DNA of 64,000 bases from positions 496,001-560,000 of the forward strand of contig CAVQCX010000030.1 in NCBI GenBank assembly GCA_963711095.1, read 5' to 3'. Made by a program: the position numbers and the translations under genes. This DNA is from CAVQCX01 sp963711095. Its GTDB lineage: Bacteria > Pseudomonadota > Gammaproteobacteria > Chromatiales > Chromatiaceae. Numbering within the stretch: position 1 is the first letter of the stretch; each line of letters opens with the position of its first letter. The notes below the pieces were generated by a model, which was given only the letters and a program-made list of their open reading frames with translations, was not told where the DNA came from and did not search any database. This document shows positions 28,223 through 36,849 of the stretch, one piece after another.

Positions 28223-29395
28223 ATGAACGCAGTCACCGCCAAAGCCAATCCACTGGTCTACCTGCTCGTCGCCGCGGGGATCGGTCTGCTGGCGGCCATC
28301 TATTATTCGCCGATCTGGTGGGTCTCTCTCACGGCGCCCAACTACCCGCCAGAGGCCTTTCCCAACGGGGTCCGCATCGAATTCCAGATGAACGGCGTCT
28401 TCAACGGCTGCACCAAGGTGGAAAAGCGCGAGATACGAGAGGAGGAAACGCTCGACTGCGTCCACGAGATGGACACCATCAACCATTATGTCGGGATGTA
28501 TCCCATCGCCGCCGGAGGCGTGATCGAGCGGGCGTTCTCGCCGTTCCTGGTCTCCATGCTCGGAGTCATGCTAGCAGGATTCATGATCCCGACGCCGCGC
28601 CTGCGCATGGGTGTGATGGCGGCGGCCTTCACGATCCTGGCGGCCTGGATGTCTCTGTACTACTACGGCTCGGGCGGCATCAAGTACCAGAACCAGGGCT
28701 ATCTGGACGCGCTGGTGACCTCCCTGGACCAGTCCGCCGGCGAGGAGGAGGCCCAGGAGCTCACCCCGGGGCAGGCCCTGATTGCCCGACTCAAGCGGGA
28801 GCTCGCCGAGAGCATGGCAAAGGAGCGCGCGGGTGCCCCCGCGGCTACCCAGCCGGTATCCTCCGAGAAGCAGCGCTACATCGACAACTTGAAGGTGACC
28901 TTCGAGAAAGACCAGGAGCATCGAGGGACCCATCAGCCCTGGATCGGCAGCGGCAGCCAGATCCTCGCCTGGCACTATGGCAAGAGCCTGGGGCGTTATT
29001 TCAACAACCCCCAGGAGATCCGCCCCATGGTGGCCAAAATGAGCGGCTTCGCCCACGGCGTGTTCTGGGCGCTGCTCGGCGCCATGGCACTGCTGGTCTG
29101 GGGTGCCCGCAAGAACGGTGGCCCGCTGTACTGGCTGCTGGTGCTGGTGCCCCTGGCCCTGCCGGCATTCTTCGTCGTCGACTATTCAGCCTGGCTCTGG
29201 TGGTACGGACACCGCCTGAATGATATGGGGGCCTTCACGGTGAAGCCGTTCATGCCCACGGTGTTCGGCGACGGCAAGGTGGCGCAGTTCGCCACCCACT
29301 CCTATCCGTACATCGGGTTCGGCTTGATGCTCGCCATGTCCGCGCTGCTTGCCCTGGCGGCCCTGCTGCGGCGCAAGGACTGGAAAGGGCACTGA
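28223..29395 (+). CDS. nosB: Nos-cluster membrane protein NosB
   Basis: A 390-residue integral membrane protein that fits NosB, found only with clade II nosZ. It has an N-terminal helix (VYLLVAAGIGLLAAIYY), a periplasmic stretch with a cysteine pair (FNGCTKVEKREI, LDCVHEMDTINHYVG), then helices near residues 100 and 130, a long charged loop, and three C-terminal helices from about 285. Its precise role in electron transfer or NosZ maturation is unproven. ATG 28223 is used. The frame upstream is open but lacks family resemblance. Confidence 0.85.
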   Translation: MNAVTAKANPLVYLLVAAGIGLLAAIYYSPIWWVSLTAPNYPPEAFPNGVRIEFQMNGVFNGCTKVEKREIREEETLDCVHEMDTINHYVGMYPIAAGGVIERAFSPFLVSMLGVMLAGFMIPTPRLRMGVMAAAFTILAAWMSLYYYGSGGIKYQNQGYLDALVTSLDQSAGEEEAQELTPGQALIARLKRELAESMAKERAGAPAATQPVSSEKQRYIDNLKVTFEKDQEHRGTHQPWIGSGSQILAWHYGKSLGRYFNNPQEIRPMVAKMSGFAHGVFWALLGAMALLVWGARKNGGPLYWLLVLVPLALPAFFVVDYSAWLWWYGHRLNDMGAFTVKPFMPTVFGDGKVAQFATHSYPYIGFGLMLAMSALLALAALLRRKDWKGH

Positions 29396-29412
29396 GTGAT
29401 CCGGGTCCGAGC

Positions 29413-30801
29413 ATGGGCACGCGCGAGCATCCAAGCGTTTTCCCCTCGCCGGTGGCCGTGCGCCTCCCACGGCGCCTGGCCATGGCGTTGCTCGCCGGCT
29501 GCCTGACCCTGCCCCTGCCCGGCCACGCTTATCCCGCACTGCAGGCTTTGGTCGACGCCGCCAAGCCCGGGGCGGTGCTGACCCCGCCGCCCGGCACCTA
29601 TGCCGGCCCCGTGACCCTGGACAAGCCGCTCACCATCGACGGCGGCGGGCAGGTCACGATTGATGCCGGCGGCAAAGGCTCCGTCATTCTGCTGCACACC
29701 AGCGGCGCCACGCTCAAGGGGCTGCACCTGACCAATTCGGGGGACCACCACAACGATATCGACGCCGGCATCCAGGTACGCGGCAATTTCAACACCCTCA
29801 AGGACAACGTCATCGACAACTGCCTGTTCGGCATCGATCTGCAGCAGTCCGAGGACAATATCGTCAGGCACAACCGCATCTCCTCCAAGCCGGTGAGCCT
29901 GGGGATCCGCGGCGATGCCATCCGTCTCTGGTACAGCTTTCGCAACCAGGTCACCGACAACGTCATCCGCGACTCGCGGGACACCGTGGTCTGGTATTCC
30001 CGGGACAATCTGATCGCCCACAACGACGCGCGCCGCGGGCGCTATTCCCTGCATTTCATGTACGCCCAGCATAACGAGGTGCTGGACAACCACTACGAAG
30101 ACAATTCCGTGGGCATCTTCCTGATGTACAGCGACGGCGTGATCATCAAGCGCAACTACATCGCCAAGGCGGTCGGCCCGACCGGCATCGGCATCGGGTT
30201 CAAGGAGACCTCGGATGTCACCGTCGAGGGCAATCAGCTGCTGCACAACGCGGTCGGTCTGTATCTGGACGTCTCCCCTTACCAGCCGGATACCACCAAC
30301 CGCATTCGGGACAATCTGGTCGCCTACAACGGCATCGGGGTGCGGTTCCTGAATGACTGGCAGGGCAACCTGTTCGAGGGCAACCGCTTCAAGGGCAACC
30401 TGACCCAGGTGGCGGTCGAAGGCGGCAAGACCGCCAACCGCAACCACTGGTCCGGCAACTATTGGGAGGACTACGAAGGATTCGACCGCAACCACGACGG
30501 CATCGGCGACACACCCTACCAGCTTTACGGCTATGCCGACCGCATCTGGATGGACGTGCCGCCCGTCCAGTTCTTCAAGGGCACCCCGATGCTGGAGGTG
30601 CTGGATTTTCTCGAACGGCTGGCCCCCTTCAGCGACCCGAGCCTGCTGGTGCGCGACGAGCGCCCGCTGATGACGGCCGATGCCCGCGCCGCTTCTAGCA
30701 CCGCGACGAGCCCGCCGGCAGCCGCGAGCCGCCCGCGCGCTCCCGGCGCCGCCGGGCTCGACGCCCTGGAGACCCTGCGCAAGTCCCTCGGCCGCGAGTG
30801 A
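29413..30801 (+). CDS. nosD: Periplasmic copper-cluster assembly protein NosD
   Basis: A 462-residue protein of right-handed parallel beta-helix type (CASH/NosD repeats). It has a signal peptide ending near GHA (residue 38) and repeated motifs such as NTLKDNVIDNCLFGIDL, NIVRHNRISSKP and NEVLDNHYEDNSVGIFL. A C-terminal WSGNYWEDYEGFDRNHDGIGD segment is typical. NosD works with the NosFY ABC transporter in building the CuZ centre. It ends in an alanine/proline-rich tail that is longer than usual. Confidence 0.93.
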   Translation: MGTREHPSVFPSPVAVRLPRRLAMALLAGCLTLPLPGHAYPALQALVDAAKPGAVLTPPPGTYAGPVTLDKPLTIDGGGQVTIDAGGKGSVILLHTSGATLKGLHLTNSGDHHNDIDAGIQVRGNFNTLKDNVIDNCLFGIDLQQSEDNIVRHNRISSKPVSLGIRGDAIRLWYSFRNQVTDNVIRDSRDTVVWYSRDNLIAHNDARRGRYSLHFMYAQHNEVLDNHYEDNSVGIFLMYSDGVIIKRNYIAKAVGPTGIGIGFKETSDVTVEGNQLLHNAVGLYLDVSPYQPDTTNRIRDNLVAYNGIGVRFLNDWQGNLFEGNRFKGNLTQVAVEGGKTANRNHWSGNYWEDYEGFDRNHDGIGDTPYQLYGYADRIWMDVPPVQFFKGTPMLEVLDFLERLAPFSDPSLLVRDERPLMTADARAASSTATSPPAAASRPRAPGAAGLDALETLRKSLGRE

Positions 30802-30840
30802 CCGACCCGGGTATGCGACGCACACCGCGATGACGATGAC

Positions 30841-31683
30841 ATGACCCAGCCCACGACCCCCAAGCCTGGCAAGAGGCCCACCAGCGCGGCGCGCCGGGAG
30901 CAGAGTCGGCGCCAATTCCTGCGCACCGCGGCACTCACCGCCGGCGTCGTCACCGCATCGCTGCTCGGCCTGGTGCCCGTGATAGGGGGAGCCAATGCAC
31001 GATTGAGACCGCCCGGCGCGGTGAAGCATCTGCTGGACGAGCAGGAATTTCTCGCCTCCTGCATCAAGTGCGGCCAGTGCGTGCAGGTCTGTCCCGTGGA
31101 GGCCATCAAGCTCTCCGATCTGGCCGATGGCGTCGGTGTCGGGACCCCCCATATCGAGGCCCGTCTCCAGGCATGCGATTTCTCCTGCGACGGCCTGCAA
31201 TGCGTGCTGGCCTGCCCCACCGGCGCGCTGACCCACGAGATCAACTATCCGGCCCAGGCCCGCATGGGCCTCGCCCGGCTGGACCGCCCGGACGCCTGCC
31301 TCGCCATGCAGGGCAAGGGCTTCAAGGGTCCTGCCCGGGGCGCGGCATTCACCGGCCAGCTGCGCTATGCAGAGGTAGACCGGTGGAGCCCCATCCCGGT
31401 GGCCGAGCATCCCTATGACCTGGAGCTCTGCGACCTGTGTGTACGCCAGTGTCCCATCGAGATCCGCATTGCCCAGTGCGTCGCGGGCGAGCCCCCTTCG
31501 GGCGATCCAAACCAGTGTCCGCCGCGTCATGCAATCGTCCTGGAGCCCCGGGGCGACGGCCCTGGCATGCGGCCCGTGGTCAAGGAAGGCTGCGTCGGCT
31601 GCGGGGTGTGCGAGATGATCTGCCCGGTCGAGCCCAGGGCCATTGTCGTTGACATCGACAGCGCATCCGAGCAGCCGGCATGA
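30841..31683 (+). CDS. nosG: Ferredoxin-type protein NosG (NapG-like)
   Basis: A 280-residue protein with a Tat signal (SRRQFLRTAALTAG, about residues 21-34) followed by four cysteine clusters for [4Fe-4S] centres: CIKCGQCVQVCP, CDGLQCVLACP, CDLCVRQCP and CVGCGVCEMICP. It resembles NapG and is thought to pass electrons from the quinol pool with NosH. The end overlaps the start of the next gene by four bases (ATGA). Confidence 0.9.
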   Translation: MTQPTTPKPGKRPTSAARREQSRRQFLRTAALTAGVVTASLLGLVPVIGGANARLRPPGAVKHLLDEQEFLASCIKCGQCVQVCPVEAIKLSDLADGVGVGTPHIEARLQACDFSCDGLQCVLACPTGALTHEINYPAQARMGLARLDRPDACLAMQGKGFKGPARGAAFTGQLRYAEVDRWSPIPVAEHPYDLELCDLCVRQCPIEIRIAQCVAGEPPSGDPNQCPPRHAIVLEPRGDGPGMRPVVKEGCVGCGVCEMICPVEPRAIVVDIDSASEQPA

Positions 31684-32657
31684 GCTATATCACCGACTCC
31701 TTCAGGCTGCTCGTCGGCTTCAAGCCCGAGCGCCCGACGCCCGAGCAGCAGTCGCCGCGGGTCCAGGCGATCTATCTCGACAAGAGCAAGAAGCCTCTGA
31801 CGAAGGAAAGGTTCGAGGCCATCGAGGCCGCTCACGCAGGGACCCGCAGGCGTCACACCTGGCGTCGCCGCCGCTGGCTGACGCTGATCATCGTCAACCT
31901 GCTGTTTGTCGTCTCCTACCGTTTCGACGTGCAGCTCGTCGAAGGGGCCATGACGGCCTCCCGGGTGGTGGGCTTTCATTTCGCCGACCTAAACTCGGCC
32001 CTGCAGGTGATGCTCGCGTACAAGCACGTGGTGCTGAACCTGCTGATCGGGACCGCCACGGTGCTGGTGCTCTGGTGGCTGCTCGGCGGGCGCAGCTTCT
32101 GCTCCTGGGCCTGCCCCTACCATCTGATCGCCGAATGGGCCGAGGCCATCCACCTGAAGCTGGCGGAGCGCAAGTGGGTCAAGGACGTGAAGTTCCACCG
32201 CGGGGTGAGGACGGTTTGTTACGTCATCTTCGTGGCACTGACCGCCGCCACCGGCTACACGGTGTTCGAGACCATCTCGCCCACCGGCATCGTCAGCCGC
32301 GCGCTGATCTACGGTCCGGGACTCGCCATGCTCTGGGTGCTGGCGCTGCTGCTGTTCGAGGTCTTCGTGTCGCGGCGCGCCTGGTGCCGCTATGTCTGTC
32401 CGATCGGCATGACCTACGGCGTGGTCGGTCTGTTCTCTCCGGTGCGGGTCCAGTACAACGTCGAGAGCTGCCATCATGAAGGCGAGTGCCGCAAGGTCTG
32501 CCTGGTGCCGCACGTGCTCGACATCACCATCAAGGGGCGGGCGCGTGACGCCCGGGTGGACGTCGCGGCGGACTGCACCCGTTGCGGACTCTGCGTCGAT
32601 GTCTGCCCGACGGGCTCCCTGAATTACCGGGTCAAGGGCCTGGAGCGCCTGCTCTAG
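31680..32657 (+). CDS. nosH: Membrane quinol-oxidising ferredoxin NosH (NapH-like)
   Basis: A 325-residue membrane protein with helices near 63-80, 115-140, 180-200 and 215-240. Cytoplasmic-facing cysteines lie in FCSWACPYH and CRYVCPIGMTYG, with a C-terminal ferredoxin site CTRCGLCVDVCPTGS. This is the NapH architecture, the predicted membrane partner of NosG. Together they replace NosR as the electron route in clade II systems. No nosR is present in the window. Confidence 0.9.
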   Translation: MSYITDSFRLLVGFKPERPTPEQQSPRVQAIYLDKSKKPLTKERFEAIEAAHAGTRRRHTWRRRRWLTLIIVNLLFVVSYRFDVQLVEGAMTASRVVGFHFADLNSALQVMLAYKHVVLNLLIGTATVLVLWWLLGGRSFCSWACPYHLIAEWAEAIHLKLAERKWVKDVKFHRGVRTVCYVIFVALTAATGYTVFETISPTGIVSRALIYGPGLAMLWVLALLLFEVFVSRRAWCRYVCPIGMTYGVVGLFSPVRVQYNVESCHHEGECRKVCLVPHVLDITIKGRARDARVDVAADCTRCGLCVDVCPTGSLNYRVKGLERLL

Positions 32658-32686
32658 GCGCACCCGGCAGCCATCCGCGAGGCCCC

Positions 32687-33586
32687 ATGATCGTCTTCGA
32701 GAAAGTCGTCAAACGCTTCGGTCGCCAGGATGTCCTCAAGGCGCTGGACCTGGTGATCGAGCGCGGTCAGCGGGTCGCCCTGGTGGGCTCCAACGGCGCC
32801 GGCAAGACTACCCTGATCCGCTGTCTGCTCGGGGAGTACACCTGTGGCGGGCGGATCCTGGTGGACGACCTCAACCCCCGCGCCCATCGCTCCGAGGTGC
32901 TCGCCCGGGTCGGCTTCGTGCCCCAGCTGCCGCCCCCCCTGAAGATGCCGGTAGGCCAGCTGATCCGCTTCGCCGCCAGCGTCTGCAGCGCCGAGCCCCG
33001 CCGTATCGTAGAGGTGGCCAACCGCCTGGGGCTGGAGGCGGAACGGTTTCTCCATCAACCCTTCGTCAAGCTCTCGGGCGGACAGAAGCAGAAGCTGCTG
33101 ATCGCCATCGCCTTGGGCCGTGACAGCGACCTGCTGGTCCTGGACGAGCCGGCGGCGAATCTGGACCCGGCGGCGCGCCGGATCTTCTTCCAGCTGCTGG
33201 CCGAAAAACAGCTCAGCGCCGCGATGCTGATCTCCAGCCACCGTCTGGATGAGGTGGCCGCGCTGGTCAACCGGGTCATCGAGCTGGACCAGGGCCGCGT
33301 GGTGCTGGACGACCGGGTCGCCGACCTGGTGGATCTGGCCAGCCGGCTCGGCTGCTCGGTCGGGCTGGTGCGCCCCGACGAAGCCTTCGCCCACGCGATT
33401 GCCGAGTGGAGCTTCTCCAGCGACGACCGGGGACTGACCTGGAGCGGTACCGTGGCGGGGCCGGATCGGCTGCGCTTCCTGGGCGTGCTCTCGCGCTACG
33501 CCGCCTTGCTGGCCCATGTGCGCATGGACGAGGCCCAGCCTGCCGGTGCGGTGCGCAGGGTCTCGGGAGCGCTGGGACATGCGTAG
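32687..33586 (+). CDS. nosF: ABC transporter ATPase NosF
   Basis: A 299-residue ATPase with Walker A GSNGAGKTTLIR (about 35-46), signature LSGGQKQKLLIAIALG and Walker B LLVLDEPAANLDPAARR. The extended C-terminal domain is usual for NosF. With NosY it forms the transporter that supplies the NosD-dependent copper-cluster assembly. ATG 32687 follows the nosH stop by about 30 bases. The 3' end overlaps nosL by 8 bases. Confidence 0.92.
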   Translation: MIVFEKVVKRFGRQDVLKALDLVIERGQRVALVGSNGAGKTTLIRCLLGEYTCGGRILVDDLNPRAHRSEVLARVGFVPQLPPPLKMPVGQLIRFAASVCSAEPRRIVEVANRLGLEAERFLHQPFVKLSGGQKQKLLIAIALGRDSDLLVLDEPAANLDPAARRIFFQLLAEKQLSAAMLISSHRLDEVAALVNRVIELDQGRVVLDDRVADLVDLASRLGCSVGLVRPDEAFAHAIAEWSFSSDDRGLTWSGTVAGPDRLRFLGVLSRYAALLAHVRMDEAQPAGAVRRVSGALGHA

Positions 33587-34088
33587 ACCGGGCGGGCACA
33601 GTCGGCAATGGCTCGCCGCCATGGCCCTGGTGCTCCAGGGCATGCTCGGCTGCTCGGGCGATCCCGGAACCGGCCCGGTGGACGTGAAATGGGACCGCTA
33701 TACCTGCGAGCACTGCCGCATGGTGATCTCCGACCCGGAGCACGCGGTCCAGATCCGCGTCAAGAGCCCCGGCCGGCGCTCCCAGATGCACTTCTTCGAT
33801 GACATCGGCTGCGCGCTGGTGTGGCTTGAGGACAAGCCGTTTCGAGATGCCTCCGATACCGAGATCTGGGTGGCGGACTGGCGCAACGGACATTGGATCG
33901 ACGCCCGCAAGGCCTACTATCTGCCGGGCCAGGTCACGCCCATGCAGTACGGCCTGGGGGCCCAGTCCGATCCTCGCGCCGATGCGCTAAGCTTCGCGCA
34001 GGCCAAGGCACACATCTTCCAGGTCGAGCAACGCGCGAAAGGCCACGGCGGCCACCAAGGGCACCCCTCTCCCGAGGCACAGCGGTGA
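33579..34088 (+). CDS. nosL: Copper-binding lipoprotein NosL
   Basis: A 169-residue lipoprotein: the leader ends in LQGMLGC, a lipobox, so the protein should be anchored in the membrane. YTCEHCRMVISDPEHAVQI carries the CxxCxM copper(I)-binding motif of NosL, followed by FFDDIGCALVWLEDK. NosL delivers copper to NosZ through NosD. It ends in a histidine-rich tail (GHGGHQGH). Its start overlaps nosF, so translation is coupled. Confidence 0.92.
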   Translation: MRRPGGHSRQWLAAMALVLQGMLGCSGDPGTGPVDVKWDRYTCEHCRMVISDPEHAVQIRVKSPGRRSQMHFFDDIGCALVWLEDKPFRDASDTEIWVADWRNGHWIDARKAYYLPGQVTPMQYGLGAQSDPRADALSFAQAKAHIFQVEQRAKGHGGHQGHPSPEAQR

Positions 34089-34221
34089 CGCGCCACCCCG
34101 CCCAGGGGCAGGCTCGGACCGCCGTAGGAGACCAGCCCCCTGGCCGATTGGGGCCTCGGCAGGCCACCAGTCACTGCAGGACCAACCGCGGATCGGAGCA
34201 CCTCGGTGTCGCCGGCCCCGC

Positions 34222-34620
34222 ATGTCGAACGAGGGCAAGATGATGAAGATGCAATCCTTGATCGCTTGCGCGAGCCTTGTGGCCGCGCTGAGCTGTGCAC
34301 CCGCCCCGGCGGCGGAAAACCTCGCCCGCTCCGTCGAGCGCGGCCAGGCCCACTATCTGCTGTTTTGCGCCAACTGCCACGGTGTCAACGCCGACGGCAA
34401 GGGACCGCTGGTCGAGCTGCTGAAGGTGACCCCCAGTGACCTGAGGACGCTCTCCAAGACCGGCGCCGGCCAGAGCGTCACCGACCGCGTGCTCAAGGCC
34501 GTGGACGGACGCCACCAGGTCAGTGCAGGCGAGCGCAAGATGCCGGTGTTCAGCGACAACCTGGAGATCGGCACCATCATCGAGATCGGCGCCTATCTCG
34601 AATCGATCCAGAAGCCATAG
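34222..34620 (+). CDS. Third nos-cluster mono-haem cytochrome c
   Basis: A 132-residue exported cytochrome with one haem site, CANCHGVNADGKGP near residue 50. The leader runs to APAAENL. An internal ATG at 34240 (MMKMQSLI) is an equally good start. The position between nosL and nosY matches the NosC-type cytochrome of clade II clusters. The distal ligand is probably the methionine in ERKMPVFSDNL. Confidence 0.85.
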   Translation: MSNEGKMMKMQSLIACASLVAALSCAPAPAAENLARSVERGQAHYLLFCANCHGVNADGKGPLVELLKVTPSDLRTLSKTGAGQSVTDRVLKAVDGRHQVSAGERKMPVFSDNLEIGTIIEIGAYLESIQKP

Positions 34621-34635
34621 CCCGGAGCCATCGCC

Positions 34636-35463
34636 ATGCGCCATCTCTGGCTCGCCGCCTATACCGACATCCTCGAATCCCTGCGGGCCCGCTGGTTTCT
34701 GGTGTATGCGCTGGTGTTCGGCGGCCTGGTGGTGCTGCTGTTCGCCTTCGGCGTCACCGAGTCCCGGGTCATGGGGTTCACCGGACTGTCGCGGCTGATG
34801 GTGACCTACATACAGCTCGCCATGGCGATCCTGCCGGTGTTCGTTCTGGTCTCCACCGTACGCTCGGTGGCGGGCGACCGCGAAGCGGGGGTTTTCGAGT
34901 ACCTGCTGTCGCTGCCGATCGGGCTGGGCGCCTGGTACTGGGGCAAGATGGTCGGACGCTTCGTGACAGTGTTTCTGCCGGTGGTGCTCGCCATGGCCCT
35001 GGCCGTGGTCTGGGGCGCGCTGAGGGGCGCGTCCGTCCCCTGGGAGCTGTTCGGCTACTATACCGGCCTGGTGATGGTGCTCGCCTGGTGCTTCCTCGGC
35101 ATCGGCATGCTGATCTCCACGCTGACGCGCTCCGCCGATGTCGCCCAGGGAGCGGCCTTCGTGGTCTGGCTCGCCCTGCTGCTGTTTCTGGACCTGATCC
35201 TGCTCGGCGCCATGGTCCGGCAATCCCTGCCGCCGGAGACCGCGGTAGCGATCGCCCTGGCGAATCCGCTGCAGGTATTCCGCACCGCTACCATGATGCT
35301 GTTCGATTCGCAGCTGGTCATGCTCGGACCCACCGCCTACCTGATCCTGGATCATTTCGGCCAGGCGGGCTACATGGCCTATGCCCTCGCCTATCCCAGC
35401 CTGCTCGGCACCCTGTGCGCCGCGCTGGGCTTCCACCTGTTCCGGCGCAGCGATCTGCCCTGA
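34636..35463 (+). CDS. nosY: ABC transporter permease NosY
   Basis: A 275-residue membrane protein with six predicted helices. LESLRARWFLVYALVFGGLV at the N-terminus, RSVAGDREAGVFEYLLSLPI and ANPLQVFRTATMMLFDSQL are typical of NosY. It pairs with NosF. It is the last nos gene and is followed by a large palindrome. Confidence 0.92.
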   Translation: MRHLWLAAYTDILESLRARWFLVYALVFGGLVVLLFAFGVTESRVMGFTGLSRLMVTYIQLAMAILPVFVLVSTVRSVAGDREAGVFEYLLSLPIGLGAWYWGKMVGRFVTVFLPVVLAMALAVVWGALRGASVPWELFGYYTGLVMVLAWCFLGIGMLISTLTRSADVAQGAAFVVWLALLLFLDLILLGAMVRQSLPPETAVAIALANPLQVFRTATMMLFDSQLVMLGPTAYLILDHFGQAGYMAYALAYPSLLGTLCAALGFHLFRRSDLP

Positions 35464-35489
35464 GGCCAGCCTGTCGCGACAGGCTGGCC
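35464..35489. terminator. 26-bp perfect palindrome after nosY
   Basis: A perfect 26-base inverted repeat starts two bases past the nosY stop; its left arm begins GGCCAGCCTGTC. No T run follows, so it is either a non-canonical terminator or a REP-like palindrome. Smaller inverted repeats (AGGAATTCCT near 35522) follow before the convergent gene. Confidence 0.6.
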
Positions 35490-35578
35490 GCTCCTACCTC
35501 CGGGGAGGCCTATTCGTAGGACAGGAATTCCTGCCGCAACCTTCCAGCGCCGGCCGGCCCCGTTGCGATCTCAGGTGA

Positions 35579-36007
35579 CTATTGTGGCAGCTCCGGCATG
35601 CAGGTCCCGCTCAGCACGAACACCACCGACTGTCCGGTAGCCGCCGCGACAAAGCTTCCCGAGGGCTTCTCGATGGTCAGACTCCAGGCCACGCCCTCGT
35701 CCATCCCCTGCATCACGATCAGCCCCGAAGACTCGACCAGCTGCTCGATGGGCGTCGAGGTATCGAGCTCCTTGGGCCAGATGGATTTCATTTGCCGATT
35801 CTTGATATCCACCCGCGCGAAGCGGGCGAAATTGATCTCATCCGGCGTGGTCGCCTCGCAGCCGCCATCGGGGTCACACTGGGACGCCGAGGACACGGCG
35901 CACAGCAGCGCGTCGTGGTTGGAGAACGGGTCGTCCGCGGCGACCGCCGGCAGCGCTCCGGCCAGGGTCAGAGTCATGGCCAGAGCCAGGGTGTTCAAAC
36001 GTGTCAC
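35579..36007 (-). CDS. Small exported protein of unknown function
   Basis: A 142-residue protein with a clean signal peptide (ending AVAADDP). The mature part has cysteines in LLCAVSSASQCDPDGGCEA and near the C-terminus (SGTCMPELPQ), suggesting disulfides. GLIVMQGMDEGVAWSLTIEKPSG reads like a small beta-barrel. I do not recognise the family. It converges on the nos cluster and lies 18 bases downstream of the next minus-strand gene, so the two probably form an operon. Confidence 0.65.
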   Translation of the reverse strand: MTRLNTLALAMTLTLAGALPAVAADDPFSNHDALLCAVSSASQCDPDGGCEATTPDEINFARFARVDIKNRQMKSIWPKELDTSTPIEQLVESSGLIVMQGMDEGVAWSLTIEKPSGSFVAAATGQSVVFVLSGTCMPELPQ

Positions 36008-36025
36008 ATCTCTCTCCTCGAGTGG

Positions 36026-36487
36026 TCAGTTCACTGTATAACCGCGGGCCTTCAGGCACTCGGTATAGGCCAGATCGAACGCCGTTTGATCTTGCTCGGT
36101 CGCGGCCGACGCGTCAGTGGGCGGCTCTTCGTCCGTACCCGGTGCATCGTCGGCGCGGCGCAGACCACCGAAAAGCCCCGGACGTTTGGCGGAAGCGCCC
36201 TGCGCCTTCACCGCGGGGACCTGGCTGGCAGCGGGGGGCGACGATTCCGAGGACGGGGCCGGCGGCTCGGCGGCAGGCGCTTGCTCCGCAGCCGGGGGCA
36301 AAGCCTCGGCCGGAGTGACCGCTGTCGCGGCCAACGCCGCGGCCAGACACTCGGCCTTGTCCCGCTCCATCTGCTCCGGGGACTGCCCTCGCTGGGGAAG
36401 GATCCCGGACTCCTCCGCACCACCGGCCGCACCAAAGACGATCGACAACGCCAGGCCGATCCACACGCTTCGCCGAATGCACCGCAT
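36026..36487 (-). CDS. Exported alanine/proline-rich protein
   Basis: A 153-residue protein with a signal peptide (LALSIVFGAAGGA). The first mature segment has ERDKAECLAAALAA and the end has FDLAYTECLKARGYTV, each with one cysteine, a pattern seen in small periplasmic proteins with YxxCLxxRGY tails. Between them is a low-complexity Ala/Pro/Glu linker (about 60-105). The function is unknown. It is divergent from the phosphate transporter gene. Confidence 0.6.
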   Translation of the reverse strand: MRCIRRSVWIGLALSIVFGAAGGAEESGILPQRGQSPEQMERDKAECLAAALAATAVTPAEALPPAAEQAPAAEPPAPSSESSPPAASQVPAVKAQGASAKRPGLFGGLRRADDAPGTDEEPPTDASAATEQDQTAFDLAYTECLKARGYTVN

Positions 36488-36728
36488 AGGTTGCGCTCTC
36501 CATCGATCCAGGACTCCGGGCGCCGGCCGCTTAGGTCACCACCCGGCTCGAAAACTGCCTCGCCATCCTATGAGATCCACGCCCGCAGCGCCACAGGGAT
36601 CCGCGAGCAGCCGATGGGCCCGCCTCGACGGTGGTGGGCACCGCTCAGGGCAGGAGCCCGGTCGCTGGCCGACGCAGGAGACCGCGCTCAGAGCCGCGCT
36701 TGCCGGGGGGAGACCGGGTGATAATAGA

Positions 36729-36748
36729 TTTCATGACGCTTTCGTGAC
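36729..36748 (+). promoter_or_regulatory. Candidate Pho-box-like direct repeat
   Basis: TTTCATGAC and TTTCGTGAC are repeated with an 11-base period, the periodicity of PhoB sites. It lies 102 bases upstream of the phosphate permease start, in the 362-base divergent region 36488-36849. The match to the Pho-box consensus is only partial. Confidence 0.3.
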
Positions 36749-36849
36749 CACAGACCCGCGCGCCCACCGGGCCGCACCGCCCGGCGCCGAAGGTGCGTCG
36801 AGGCCCTTGCGGTCCCGCTAGAATTCATAATGAACATAAAGGATTAAAG

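Noticed and set aside
29302..31530. 742-codon minus-strand frame.
   Set aside because: Antisense to nosD and nosG, which carry clear family motifs.
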